DNA of 35,487 nucleotides from Gammaproteobacteria bacterium 45_16_T64 (GTDB taxonomy: Bacteria; Pseudomonadota; Gammaproteobacteria; Pseudomonadales; Ketobacteraceae). Under the pieces are notes generated by a model. That model was given only the letters and a program-made list of their open reading frames with translations. It was not told where the DNA came from and made no database searches. This document shows, piece after piece, positions 16,059 through 24,707 of this stretch (position 1 is its first letter; every line of letters starts with the position of its first letter). The stretch lies in assembly GCA_002162955.1 (NCBI GenBank), contig MABD01000034.1, forward strand, positions 135,941-171,427. Reading direction: 5' to 3'. A program made the translations under genes and the position numbers.

Positions 16059-17084
16059 CTAGCGCATGTTACCTATAAAGGTACCCATGGATTGATTCTC
16101 TTTCGACAACATATTCGATAACTGTTCGAAGGCCTGCTTTAGCAAGTTATTGGCTTGCTGCATTTTTATGGTCTCCAGACTGCCTGTTTGGCTTAACCCT
16201 TCCTTAAACGTATCCAATTTTTCAATGACGTTTTCCCATTGAGATGGCGTTAATTTTTGGTTTACCGACAAGTCGTGACTGATACCGTTGCTATTCATAA
16301 AGTTAACCAGATCTTGTGATACACCAGGAATACTATCCTCTGCACTGGCTACTTCAGCGGTGCCAGGGCCATTCATTGCCTGATTAACGGTAATTTCATC
16401 GCCACTTGCGTTAAACCAATCATTTGCCCCATCAGCGCCTTCATAGAACACGTACCCGTCCACCGTATTTTTATCGGTGTTTTCAGTAATCGCATTTAGG
16501 TTAACGCTACCTATATTCACCTGGTTGTCGCGAATACCGGTAACGCTGACTTGTTGATTACCTTTAGTAATGGTTAACGTATCAGAGTAAGAAACACGCC
16601 CGTTTGGACTCAACTCTGTGCCCACCGTAATTTTGGTGCCATCTTTCAACACAAAGGTCGCGTCGTGCTTAAAGTCCCAGTCCGTACCATTAGCCCCATC
16701 TTCATCCACATGGGGGTCACCCCAAATACGTGTCTGATTGCCCTGGTCATCCTTGATATACCATTCCTGACGAGTATCCGAAAAACTCAGTTCATAGCCA
16801 TTATCCAAGGCAATGGATCTATTTCCATCCACCACCCAAGTCGGCTCATCGACCATAATTCCCTGGGATTCTCGACTAATATCCCGCACATCCAAACGGC
16901 TATCCAACGATTGTTTAATGCGTTCATTATTATTTTTGATCTTATCGATTTTTTCTCTAAGATCTCCTGTTAATAAATTGGCCCTATCCATTAATGCTGT
17001 CGATATCTCTGCCATCAACGTTGCACCATCGATTGATTCTGCTACCGATGCCACCACGCCACTTGAGGTTGCTTCTATACTCAT
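16059..17084 (-). CDS. EspA/SseB-like T3SS protein with inserted self-cleaving DUF1521 (MIIA) domain
   Basis: A 341-aa predicted T3 substrate with three parts. Residues 1-62 are an N-terminal helix (LLTGDLREKIDKIKNNNERIKQ) shared with the 160-aa paralogue. Residues about 82-235 form a DUF1521 domain with the motif WGDPHVDEDG (121-130); by homology to NopE1 of Bradyrhizobium, the chain is cut between Asp123 and Pro124 when calcium or another divalent metal binds. Residues about 253-341 return to the EspA/SseB-like scaffold (VSQDLVNFMNSNGI, then a coiled coil ending LSKENQSMGTFIGNMR). The acidic Asp/Asn-rich stretches around the motif suit metal binding. It has no signal peptide. Gene position matches sseB/espA. 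Cleavage would leave fragments of about 123 and 218 residues. The DUF1521 call is strong; the filament role is inferred. Confidence 0.8.
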   Translation of the reverse strand: MSIEATSSGVVASVAESIDGATLMAEISTALMDRANLLTGDLREKIDKIKNNNERIKQSLDSRLDVRDISRESQGIMVDEPTWVVDGNRSIALDNGYELSFSDTRQEWYIKDDQGNQTRIWGDPHVDEDGANGTDWDFKHDATFVLKDGTKITVGTELSPNGRVSYSDTLTITKGNQQVSVTGIRDNQVNIGSVNLNAITENTDKNTVDGYVFYEGADGANDWFNASGDEITVNQAMNGPGTAEVASAEDSIPGVSQDLVNFMNSNGISHDLSVNQKLTPSQWENVIEKLDTFKEGLSQTGSLETIKMQQANNLLKQAFEQLSNMLSKENQSMGTFIGNMR

Positions 17085-17120
17085 CCTTATTTCCTTTTTT
17101 TAATTAACCTACTATCACAT

Positions 17121-17152
17121 GCTATTGCCACCGATAACCCGATAGGCATAGC
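17121..17152. repeat. Intercistronic inverted repeat upstream of the DUF1521 gene
   Basis: GCTATTGCC (17121-17129) and GGCATAGC (17145-17152) can pair with a single bulge across a 15-nt loop. It lies in the 124-bp gap between the small leading gene and the DUF1521-protein gene. It could stabilise or process the mRNA so that the structural protein is made in excess over the putative chaperone. Confidence 0.4.
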
Positions 17153-17208
17153 GCTTACTACCACTTCCCGATATACCCTACTAAAAAGGCATATAAAAAA
17201 TATTTAGC

Positions 17209-17553
17209 TTAAATGAACGATCGGTGTCGGGATCGCTTTACTCTATTATTCACCCCGTTATTTTCTATAGAACCAGCATCCGTTGAGGAATGACTCACCT
17301 GTTGATCCTGCCCGGATGATTTTTCCAATTGGTTGAGCATAAGACGTACTTTATTCTCATCGACAGCGTTATAACCGTAGGCTTTTCTCACGCGATCCAG
17401 TGTAGAATCCTCTACCCCGAGGGCACCCATAATTCTCAGCTGCTCTTCCAATTGCTGTTCTATTTTTCCGATAATAAGTTCATTCTCATAAACCAATGCC
17501 AAAAGATCGTCATCACTGAGTGACGAATCTCCATATTGAGGGTTATGTTTCAT
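17209..17553 (-). CDS. Small T3SS-operon protein, putative chaperone (SseA/CesAB- or LcrG-position)
   Basis: A 114-aa acidic-to-basic protein that leads the translocator operon. Residues about 13-75 are predicted helical and coiled-coil (LLALVYENELIIGKIEQQLEEQLRIMGALG, then LDRVRKAYGYN and KVRLMLNQLEKS). The tail is polar and ends in the basic RVKRSRHRSFI. No domain is recognised. In SPI-2 the gene before sseB is sseA, a roughly 108-aa helical chaperone for SseB and SseD; in Ysc systems the equivalent place holds lcrG, also small with a basic tail. Either role fits. The function is inferred from position only. Confidence 0.5.
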   Translation of the reverse strand: MKHNPQYGDSSLSDDDLLALVYENELIIGKIEQQLEEQLRIMGALGVEDSTLDRVRKAYGYNAVDENKVRLMLNQLEKSSGQDQQVSHSSTDAGSIENNGVNNRVKRSRHRSFI

Positions 17554-17755
17554 TCTCTGTCTCCGGCGGTTTTGGGTTATGTCAATTATTGGTAAAGAGA
17601 GAAATTAACCTATACACCAGCCGATCTATTTTTGAATTTATTCCAGTTATATCCACCGATCTATTTTTCTTTCGGTACGAATGGCATCAACGCGAGCGTG
17701 TTAACGTGCCTATCGATGTCATTCACACCCATTAACCAAGCATCCGGAATAGGAT
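17554..17755. promoter_or_regulatory. Shared regulatory region of the two divergent T3SS operons
   Basis: 202 bp between divergent operon starts. It contains a 13-bp perfect direct repeat CCGATCTATTTTT at 17621-17633 and 17656-17668, start-to-start 35 bp. The arrangement suits two binding sites of an AraC-type or response-regulator activator placed on similar helix faces, serving one or both operons. Known ExsA sites are A-rich on one strand, and the complement here has AAAAATAGATCGG, but no ExsA match is claimed. Confidence 0.5.
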
Positions 17756-18913
17756 ATGTCTACCCCGCTACACGCTATTGCTCAGTTACAACACACCGCC
17801 TCGTCAGTGGACAAGCCTGCGTCCCAGCAAGCGACCGGTCAGTTTCGAGGGGAAAATGTAAAGGTTGAGGTTAATACTAAGTCCATGCTTGCTTCCGCCG
17901 CTGAGGAAATGTCGTTTATGCGGGCGGAGAAAAAAACACTCGATGTATCCAAACGAAAAATCAATGACAAAACATCGATCGATCTAAATGCCATCGAGAA
18001 AGCCCAGGACTATCTTGAAAAAGCCAACGACGTCAATAAAGACAAACATCTAAAACCGTTGCTTGATCAGTTATTACGGCAAACCGATACCTCACCGCGC
18101 CAGCTCCAACAAAACATTCAGCAGGCATTTAAAGACCCATCACAGCAGTACGTAGCATTGCTGTATATCAAAGCCGAACTGGAGAAAAAGAGACGCAGGT
18201 CACCGTTATCAAGCCACGAAGAATCCTTGCTCTCTGCAACTGAAACCTTGCTGGATGAGATGGCATCAAGCCAGGCATCAGCAATTGCAGCGGGAATTAA
18301 TATTACTACCGTTGCCTCTAGCAACGCCTCCGACAAGCTTGGATCAATCAATGGTTTACGCCAATTTTATCGCGATTCCGTACTCGATTACGGCGGATTA
18401 TCCGCCACCTTCAAGACCATTATTGAAGAGCACGGGGAGGAGAGTATTGCGGGTTCCATTATGTTCCTTATTAAAGCCCTGGGTGCAGATATTTCCTCCG
18501 AGGGCCCATCCATTCCCAAAGCCCGTTTACAGATGATCGTTGACGACATGTATAAGCTGCAATCCCTCGGTAGCATACATAATGAATGTACCGAGTTACT
18601 GCAACAGATACAGCGTATCTATGCCCATGTAGACACGCCAACAAATGTGACATTGATGGATAAATTACTGGAGTTAGTGGAAAAAAAATGGGTTAACGGC
18701 ATTAAAATATCGCAAATGGCGCAACAATTGTTATCCAATGCCTCCGATGTAGAACCTTATTTTTTACGGGGTATGAAAGAGATCATTCGTGCCATTCCCA
18801 TCAAAACCTTTGCCGATCCCTTCGACCGAGACAAACTGATTTTGTCTGTCCAAGAAGCATTGGATATTGTTGTCGATGCCGAGGAATCCCGCTTAGAGAA
18901 TAGCAATCCATGA
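17756..18913 (+). CDS. sctW: T3SS gatekeeper SctW (YopN-TyeA fusion type; MxiC/SepL/InvE family)
   Basis: A 385-aa cytoplasmic switch protein that blocks early export of effectors and sets translocator-before-effector order. The N-terminal 60 residues are polar and may carry a secretion signal. The middle is all-helical, with the HrpJ-domain pattern (RQLQQNIQQAFKDPSQQYVALLYIKAEL). The C-terminal about 90 residues (MDKLLELVEKKWVNGIKISQMAQQL to FDRDKLILSVQEALDIVVDAEES) look like TyeA. The length equals YopN plus TyeA, so this is the fused form. The start has GGAATAGG just upstream. It heads the export operon and overlaps the next gene by 4 nt, suggesting translational coupling. Confidence 0.85.
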   Translation: MSTPLHAIAQLQHTASSVDKPASQQATGQFRGENVKVEVNTKSMLASAAEEMSFMRAEKKTLDVSKRKINDKTSIDLNAIEKAQDYLEKANDVNKDKHLKPLLDQLLRQTDTSPRQLQQNIQQAFKDPSQQYVALLYIKAELEKKRRRSPLSSHEESLLSATETLLDEMASSQASAIAAGINITTVASSNASDKLGSINGLRQFYRDSVLDYGGLSATFKTIIEEHGEESIAGSIMFLIKALGADISSEGPSIPKARLQMIVDDMYKLQSLGSIHNECTELLQQIQRIYAHVDTPTNVTLMDKLLELVEKKWVNGIKISQMAQQLLSNASDVEPYFLRGMKEIIRAIPIKTFADPFDRDKLILSVQEALDIVVDAEESRLENSNP

Positions 18914-19284
18914 ATACAACACAGCATTACTCAGTCATCGATCATTTTCTCCATCAACTGGGTATCGATACCCTCCATTGGGATGGTTCACCACTGACTC
19001 TCACCTTCGACGAAAATGGCACCCTTAATCTTGATGCTAATCAACGAGGAGTGATATTGGCGCTAACGCAGAAAATTGACGACTATCAGCTAGAGTCCAT
19101 CGCCTCCAAGGTCTTGCGTGCTATTCATCTTGATCAACGGCTACCTTTCCCCGTTCAAGCGGGGTTAAAAGGCGATCACGACTTGGCATTGATTATCGTT
19201 CTTAGGGATGAAGACGTCGACCTATCAAATGTCAATCAAGCACTGTCTCTTCTCATTCACTTACACGAACACGTAAACCAATAA
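18910..19284 (+). CDS. T3SS chaperone, SycN-like
   Basis: A 124-aa small class I-type chaperone. By my alignment it follows Yersinia SycN across its length: IDHFLHQLGI at the start, a short beta strand with GTLNLD, an RLPFPVQAGLKGDHDLALIIVLRDEDVDL segment matching the [22 protein letters not shown] region of SycN, and a C-terminal helix of the type QALSLLIHLHEHV. SycN with YscB binds the N-terminus of YopN to help hold the gate shut. Its place directly after sctW and before the yscX-like gene is the Yersinia order. No yscB-like partner is seen in the window. Confidence 0.72.
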   Translation: MNTTQHYSVIDHFLHQLGIDTLHWDGSPLTLTFDENGTLNLDANQRGVILALTQKIDDYQLESIASKVLRAIHLDQRLPFPVQAGLKGDHDLALIIVLRDEDVDLSNVNQALSLLIHLHEHVNQ

Positions 19285-19297
19285 CAAGGGTATTTTT

Positions 19298-19690
19298 ATG
19301 GACCTTATTACATTTAATCAGGGCATAGAAGGGATACAGCCTTATGATACCGAGCAACACTCCCCGCAGTTACCCAAAGAGTCTTCTTTTGTTCCTCTTG
19401 GGCAGAGCATAGAACAACACACACAAACACTGTTCAATAATGATTCTCTCAACAGTGAGCGGTTCTCATCTCTTGCCAATCCAGATACTTATCTTTCCGT
19501 GGACGCCGACCGATTTACCGATCTTATTCGAGACACACTCGCCACCTTACAGTCAACAGTCCAATCACCGAGTCCCCCTGACAATCCGCGGGAGCTCGTG
19601 ATATTCCATCAAGCCATCACTGTTATGGCAGAATTATCCTCGGACAGAGAATTGCTCCTAACCCACCTCCATGCACTCAATCGTGTATAA
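19298..19690 (+). CDS. YscX-like T3SS protein
   Basis: A 130-aa protein matching YscX by position and by weak similarity: a polar N-terminus, a central LANPDTYLSVDADRFTDLIRDTLATLQS that aligns with the YscX FASPGYTF segment and following helix, and a C-terminus LLLTHLHALNRV like LLQIILNLLHKV of YscX. YscX is an early secreted protein needed for export by Ysc injectisomes; it binds YscY and SctV. AAGG lies 11 nt upstream of the ATG. YscX/YscY pairs are known only from the Ysc class, so this gene places the export apparatus in that class. Similarity is low and judged by eye. Confidence 0.65.
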   Translation: MDLITFNQGIEGIQPYDTEQHSPQLPKESSFVPLGQSIEQHTQTLFNNDSLNSERFSSLANPDTYLSVDADRFTDLIRDTLATLQSTVQSPSPPDNPRELVIFHQAITVMAELSSDRELLLTHLHALNRV

Positions 19691-19703
19691 CGCAGGCCAA
19701 CTT

Positions 19704-20036
19704 ATGTTAACAACAGAACAACAACGCTTGCTGCAAACCACCGCCAGTGTCTATCTACAGTATCAGCAATACGACAAGGCATCCCCTTTATTACAACTAT
19801 TACTTTTTCTGTTTCCTCATGATGAAAGTGTACATCGCCAACTCGCTTACCTTCACTACCAACAAGCCGATTATGACACCGCCATACGTGGTTGCGACCT
19901 ATTTTTGAGGTCAGGCCATGCCCCACAATCAGCTTGGCCCTATTTAATAAAGAGTTTCAGCTTTCACAAACTGCATCAACCAGATGATGCTCACACCAAC
20001 TATCAACGTTACATCGCCGCAGGACCCTTCTCATGA
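19704..20036 (+). CDS. YscY-like TPR chaperone of YscX
   Basis: Predicted 110-aa TPR protein. The ATG at 19704 gives [20 protein letters not shown], parallel to the YscY start (TKRQQEFLLLNGWLQLQ), and has AGG 7 nt upstream; the alternative ATG at 19671 lies inside the preceding gene. TPR-like helices follow ([39 protein letters not shown]) and the end [13 protein letters not shown] resembles the YscY end KARHAYQHYLEL. YscY binds YscX and the cytoplasmic domain of SctV. It overlaps sctV by 4 nt (ATGA), indicating tight coupling. Confidence 0.7.
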   Translation: MLTTEQQRLLQTTASVYLQYQQYDKASPLLQLLLFLFPHDESVHRQLAYLHYQQADYDTAIRGCDLFLRSGHAPQSAWPYLIKSFSFHKLHQPDDAHTNYQRYIAAGPFS

Positions 20037-22123
20037 ACGTGAGCCAGCTCAATCATGCAGTGCGGTTTATCACCGCTAGAAAAGATATCATGATCGCATT
20101 AATGCTAGTCGCCATGATATTTATGATGATTCTTCCATTACCCACTGAACTGGTTGATGTGTTGATTGGTCTCAATATGGGGTTAGCCGTTGTACTGCTT
20201 ATGGTAGGCGTATATATTGGCTCACCATTAGAGTTTGTCGCCTTTCCCTCCGTACTGCTGATATCCACGTTATTTCGATTGTCACTATCCATTACCACTA
20301 CCCGTCTGATTCTTCTTGAAGCGGATGCCGGATCTATTATCGAAACCTTTGGTAACTTTGTTGTGGGCGGTAATCTTGTGGTTGGCCTGGTTATCTTCTT
20401 GATTATCACAGTTGTGCAATTTCTTGTAATCACTAAAGGTTCTGAACGCGTGGCCGAAGTCAGCGCGCGGTTCTCGCTAGATGCCATGCCTGGCAAGCAG
20501 ATGAGTATAGATGGAGATCTTCGTGCTGGCGTGATTGATGTCGACGAGGCACGACACCGCCGCTCAATGGTACAAAAAGAAAGTCAGCTTTACGGCTCAA
20601 TGGACGGCGCGATGAAATTTGTGAAAGGCGACGCCATTGCCGGTATTGTGATTATCATTGTGAATATACTTGGGGGTATTTCCATCGGCACCATGCAGCT
20701 GGGCATGTCTACCGGGGAAGCACTGGAACTGTACTCGATACTCACGATTGGCGACGGACTCGTGGCGCAAATACCCGCCCTATTTATTGCGATTACCGCC
20801 GGTATTATTGTCACCCGAGTTACCACCGATGAATCGGAAAACTTAGGCACCGACATTTCCAATCAGATCGCCAGTAAACCCCAAGCCCTATTGATTGGTG
20901 GTGGAATATTATTCGCCTTTGCGTTAATCCCTGGGTTCCCTACCCTCACCTTTATTGTATTGGCCTTGATGGTGACCGCCACCGGTTATGGTATCTTGCG
21001 TAAAGAAAAACGCGCTCGTGCCGATGTCGGAGCGAATATTATGCCAGCCCTAGCCGCCGCCGGACAGCCCGCTCCCAAAGCGCAGCTTTCAGAAACTGAA
21101 GAATTTACCATTACCGTTCCTCTGTTAATTGAGATTTCCAGTGATTGTGAAACCTCTTTTGATATTAACGAACTCAACGACGAGATACTCAAGATACGCC
21201 GCGCACTCTATCTCGACCTTGGAGTACCCTTCCCCGGAATTCACCTGCGTTTTAACAGCCAACTCGCCAGCGGCCATTATGTCATTCAACTACAAGAAAC
21301 ACCGATCGCCGAAGGCACATTACGCCCCAATCAGATTCTTGTGCGAGATCAAAAAGAGCAACTGGAATTATTGTCCATCGAGCATGATCAAGAAATCGAA
21401 TTCTTGCCAAATACTCCCGCTCACTGGGTACCGCAAACCCATCAACATTCACTCGACAAAATGGCCATTAATTATCTCACGCCGCCGCGAGTACTCAGTT
21501 ATCATCTCTCGATTATTCTGCAAAAGTATGCCAATGATTTTATTGGTATTCAAGAAACCCGCTACCTTCTTGAAAAGATGGAAGGCCCCTATAGCGAATT
21601 AGTAAAAGAAGTACAACGATTGCTACAAGTACAGAAAATCACAGAGATATTTCAGCGTTTAGTGTCGGAGGATATTTCCATTCGTAATCTTCGCAATATC
21701 CTCGAAGCCTTAGTTGAATGGGCCCAAAAGGAAAAAGAAACGGTATTACTCACTGAATACGTACGCAATAATCTACGACGCTATATCAGTTACAAATACA
21801 GTAACGGTCAAAATATACTGCCTGCTTACTTAATGGATCAGCAACTAGAAGACACTATTCGCAATGGTGTGCGTCAAACGTCTGCCGGATCATATCTCGC
21901 ATTAGACCCAGATACCACTCGACACATAGTAGAAACTACCAAGCGGATTGTCGGTGATATCCATCTGCAAACCCATAAACCCGTGCTCGTCACCTCCATG
22001 GATATTCGCCGCTACATTCGTAAGCTTCTCGAGAGTGATTTGCGCCAACTCCCGGTGCTTTCCTATCAAGATCTAACGCCTGAGATTACGGTACAACCAC
22101 TCGCGAGAATCACGCTCTCATAG
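20033..22123 (+). CDS. sctV: T3SS export gate SctV (LcrD/YscV/FlhA family)
   Basis: A 696-aa inner-membrane export gate protein that forms a nonameric ring and uses the proton gradient. The N-terminal half has about 7-8 TM helices, including [20 protein letters not shown]. The FHIPEP family core [22 protein letters not shown] and the cytoplasmic loop [21 protein letters not shown] are both clearly present. The C-terminal half (from about residue 345) is the soluble ring domain, which includes [10 protein letters not shown] and the [17 protein letters not shown] region. Length matches LcrD (about 700 aa). Confidence 0.97.
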   Translation: MNVSQLNHAVRFITARKDIMIALMLVAMIFMMILPLPTELVDVLIGLNMGLAVVLLMVGVYIGSPLEFVAFPSVLLISTLFRLSLSITTTRLILLEADAGSIIETFGNFVVGGNLVVGLVIFLIITVVQFLVITKGSERVAEVSARFSLDAMPGKQMSIDGDLRAGVIDVDEARHRRSMVQKESQLYGSMDGAMKFVKGDAIAGIVIIIVNILGGISIGTMQLGMSTGEALELYSILTIGDGLVAQIPALFIAITAGIIVTRVTTDESENLGTDISNQIASKPQALLIGGGILFAFALIPGFPTLTFIVLALMVTATGYGILRKEKRARADVGANIMPALAAAGQPAPKAQLSETEEFTITVPLLIEISSDCETSFDINELNDEILKIRRALYLDLGVPFPGIHLRFNSQLASGHYVIQLQETPIAEGTLRPNQILVRDQKEQLELLSIEHDQEIEFLPNTPAHWVPQTHQHSLDKMAINYLTPPRVLSYHLSIILQKYANDFIGIQETRYLLEKMEGPYSELVKEVQRLLQVQKITEIFQRLVSEDISIRNLRNILEALVEWAQKEKETVLLTEYVRNNLRRYISYKYSNGQNILPAYLMDQQLEDTIRNGVRQTSAGSYLALDPDTTRHIVETTKRIVGDIHLQTHKPVLVTSMDIRRYIRKLLESDLRQLPVLSYQDLTPEITVQPLARITLS

Positions 22124-22230
22124 CGTGGTCTTCGCCTAATGGAAAATAGACCTCCAGGCTGATATTGCCGCCCCCTCGATTCCCTTATTCTAGCGATCAA
22201 TCCATCGAAAAGAATAAGCCTTCGAATCCT

Positions 22231-23574
22231 ATGCAGACTGTCCCAAGCACACATTCACCACTTGCATCACGAACAACCAAGTTACGACAATTGGTGGAGC
22301 GCACCGATTTTACCCAGGTGCGCGGCAAAGTCAGCGAGGTGGTCGGCACCATCATTCGCGCCTCGGTGAATGGTGTCAAAATTGGCGACCTATGCCACCT
22401 GGTTGACCCGAACACCCAACAACGTTTCGTTGCCGAAGTAATCGGCTTTTCCAAGCAAGAGGCATTACTCACGCCGATTAATGATATCGACGGGTTATCC
22501 GCGAACACCGAGGTAATTCCCAGTGGGCAAAGCCAACAAATGGCGATGAGCGACGCGCTATTGGGCCGAGTGCTCAACGGACTGGGTGAACCCATTGATG
22601 GCGCTGGACCGATCGATACAGGTCAGCCATACCCCATTATCAACCGTCCCCCTAACCCCATGACTCGCTCGCTGATTGACAGGCCCATCCAAACCGGTGT
22701 TCGTGCCATTGATGGGTTACTCACCTGTGGTCAAGGCCAACGGTTGGGTGTATTCGCGTCGGCTGGCGTGGGTAAAAGTTCATTACTCTCCATGATCACC
22801 CGTGCAACCGATGCCGATATTATTGTGATTGGTTTGATTGGAGAGCGCGGCAGAGAAGTTAGGGAGTTTATCGAACGCGACCTCGGTCCTGAAGGCCGGA
22901 AAAAATCGGTAGTCGTGGTGGCAACCTCCGACAGGCCCGCTATGGAACGGGTCAAAGCCGCCCACGTTGCCACTGCCGTAGCAGAATACTTTCGTGATCA
23001 AGATAAACGGGTCCTGCTATTAATGGATTCAGTCACTCGGTTTGCCAGAGCACTGCGTGAAATTGGACTCGCCGCCGGTGAGCCCCCCGCCCGACGTGGC
23101 TTTCCCCCCAGCGTATTTGCCAGTTTACCGAAACTATTAGAACGCGCTGGCCCTGCGAAAAAAGGCTCCATTACCGCGCTGTATACCGTACTCGTCGAAG
23201 GCGACGATATGACAGAACCCGTTGCCGATGAAGTACGCTCGATCCTTGATGGACATATTGTGCTTTCTCGCGAGCTGGCGGAAGCCGGTCATTTTCCTGC
23301 CATTGATATTCTGGCCAGCACAAGCCGTGTCATGAATGCAATTACCCAGCAAGATCATCAGGCCCATGCCACACGGCTACGCCAATTATTAGCAAAATAT
23401 AAGGAAATTGAGTTGTTAGTAAAAATTGGAGAGTATCAACCTGGTAGCGATGTAGAAGCCGATGCCGCCATTCAGGCAATGGATGCTATTAAACGGTTTT
23501 TGGTTCAGCGTAACGACTCACCCCAAACGTTCGATGAGACCTTGCATGAATTATCTAAAGTAGTGTCCTTATGA
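22231..23574 (+). CDS. sctN: T3SS ATPase SctN (YscN family)
   Basis: Hexameric cytoplasmic ATPase that strips chaperones and unfolds substrates at the export gate. Walker A is [10 protein letters not shown] (Lys182 from the chosen start), the [13 protein letters not shown] loop follows, and Walker B is [37 protein letters not shown], unmistakable for the SctN/FliI family. The N-terminal beta-barrel includes [27 protein letters not shown]. The ATG at 22231 gives about 447 aa, close to YscN; an in-frame TTG at 22165 would add 22 residues but has no homologous counterpart. Neither has a strong ribosome binding site, so the start is uncertain. The stop overlaps the ATG of the next gene. Confidence 0.96.
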   Translation: MQTVPSTHSPLASRTTKLRQLVERTDFTQVRGKVSEVVGTIIRASVNGVKIGDLCHLVDPNTQQRFVAEVIGFSKQEALLTPINDIDGLSANTEVIPSGQSQQMAMSDALLGRVLNGLGEPIDGAGPIDTGQPYPIINRPPNPMTRSLIDRPIQTGVRAIDGLLTCGQGQRLGVFASAGVGKSSLLSMITRATDADIIVIGLIGERGREVREFIERDLGPEGRKKSVVVVATSDRPAMERVKAAHVATAVAEYFRDQDKRVLLLMDSVTRFARALREIGLAAGEPPARRGFPPSVFASLPKLLERAGPAKKGSITALYTVLVEGDDMTEPVADEVRSILDGHIVLSRELAEAGHFPAIDILASTSRVMNAITQQDHQAHATRLRQLLAKYKEIELLVKIGEYQPGSDVEADAAIQAMDAIKRFLVQRNDSPQTFDETLHELSKVVSL

Positions 23575-24059
23575 TGCGAGATGTGGTCGAGCTAAGCCAA
23601 TATAAAACCCGCATTCAATTGCGTAAAGTCAATCAATCAACTCTCGCCGTAGTGGAATCAAAAGCCGCATGGGAAGAGATCAAACAACAACAAGAAGACT
23701 ATACCCAATGGCAACTGGCTGAGACTCAGCGATTATTTGATGCGTTGGCGGCAAAACCCGCCACCACCGAACAACTAAAAACCTACAACAGCACCCTTGC
23801 CACATTTAAGCACACCCTACTCTCACTGAACAAAAATCTGTCTATTGCAGAAAGTGAATACTCCCGGGATCGTGATCAACTGACACAAGAGAAACAACAG
23901 TTACATCAACTACAGAATAAACAAGAAAAATTCGAATACGTATCTCATCAATTGGACGACATCGTCGCAAACCAACGTCGACAAAAAGAAGAAGAGCAGG
24001 CAATGGATGATCACTCGTCTATCTCTCAAACAATCACCTTTATCTCCAAGGAGCGATAA
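23571..24059 (+). CDS. sctO: T3SS stalk protein SctO (YscO/FliJ-like)
   Basis: A 162-aa protein, almost entirely charged coiled coil, with two long helices ([20 protein letters not shown] to [10 protein letters not shown], and [29 protein letters not shown] to [18 protein letters not shown]). This is the layout of YscO and FliJ, the central stalk that couples the SctN hexamer to SctV. It sits between sctN and the sctP-like gene, as in Ysc operons. The ATG overlaps the sctN stop; a second ATG follows directly. Confidence 0.8.
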   Translation: MMRDVVELSQYKTRIQLRKVNQSTLAVVESKAAWEEIKQQQEDYTQWQLAETQRLFDALAAKPATTEQLKTYNSTLATFKHTLLSLNKNLSIAESEYSRDRDQLTQEKQQLHQLQNKQEKFEYVSHQLDDIVANQRRQKEEEQAMDDHSSISQTITFISKER

Positions 24060-24062
24060 GTA

Positions 24063-24707
24063 ATGTCTGTCTCAACGCCACTATTGAATACGCCACAGGA
24101 TTCCCAAAGAAAGGCACCTAACCGCTCAGCTCAAGCCTCTATCAACCCACCGGATTCAGACGTTAATGAGCGCTTCCATCGCCATTTATCCCCCCAAGAA
24201 GACGAGGCAGCAAGTGCTACCGCCAAACACAACCGCGATTCCTCTGGAGAACAACAACAGCAACCCGATGACGAGCCGCACCAACGTGTACTGACCGCAG
24301 ATAGCCTTGGTTTATTACCCGGAGACAAAATGCTTAAAACCATTGGGATCTCGACATCCAATACCCCCACGCCGCTGGTCAACGATCTCAGCCATAAGAT
24401 AAGTCAACTCGTGGACAAAATGTGGGTAACCTCCTCCACCATAGCGGGTAATCAATCCGATATCATACTTCAGCTAAAACACGGTACGTTAACCAATACC
24501 GATTTACATATTCGCCAGTCTGAAAAAGGGCTGTCCATACAATTTGTCACCAGCGATAGCCAAAGCGCGCAACTCCTGGCGACAAACCAACTACAACTGC
24601 GAAGACAACTACAAAAAAAATACACCATTGACACCATAGAAATAGAACACACCGTAGCAGATCAGCCACACAACAAACACACTGAGGCTCATCCTTTATG
24701 GACTTAA
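24063..24707 (+). CDS. sctP: T3SS needle-length / substrate-switch protein SctP-like (short)
   Basis: A 214-aa protein. The N-terminal half is disordered, rich in Pro, Gln, Asp and Glu (DSSGEQQQQPDDEPHQ), and should serve as secretion signal and short ruler. The C-terminal half (about residues 105-205) fits the T3S4 / FliK-like switch domain: hydrophobic and polar strands SDIILQLKHGTLTNTDLHI, GLSIQFVTSDSQSAQLLA, then NQLQLRRQLQKKY. At 214 aa it is far shorter than YscP (about 500 aa), suggesting a short needle. It lies between sctO and sctQ, as in Ysc operons. The call rests mainly on position and layout. Confidence 0.72.
   Translation: MSVSTPLLNTPQDSQRKAPNRSAQASINPPDSDVNERFHRHLSPQEDEAASATAKHNRDSSGEQQQQPDDEPHQRVLTADSLGLLPGDKMLKTIGISTSNTPTPLVNDLSHKISQLVDKMWVTSSTIAGNQSDIILQLKHGTLTNTDLHIRQSEKGLSIQFVTSDSQSAQLLATNQLQLRRQLQKKYTIDTIEIEHTVADQPHNKHTEAHPLWT

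Noticed and set aside
22165-22230. TTG at 22165 as the start of SctN
   Set aside because: The extra 22 residues are proline- and serine-rich without counterpart in YscN; the ATG at 22231 fits the family length better, though its ribosome binding site is weak.
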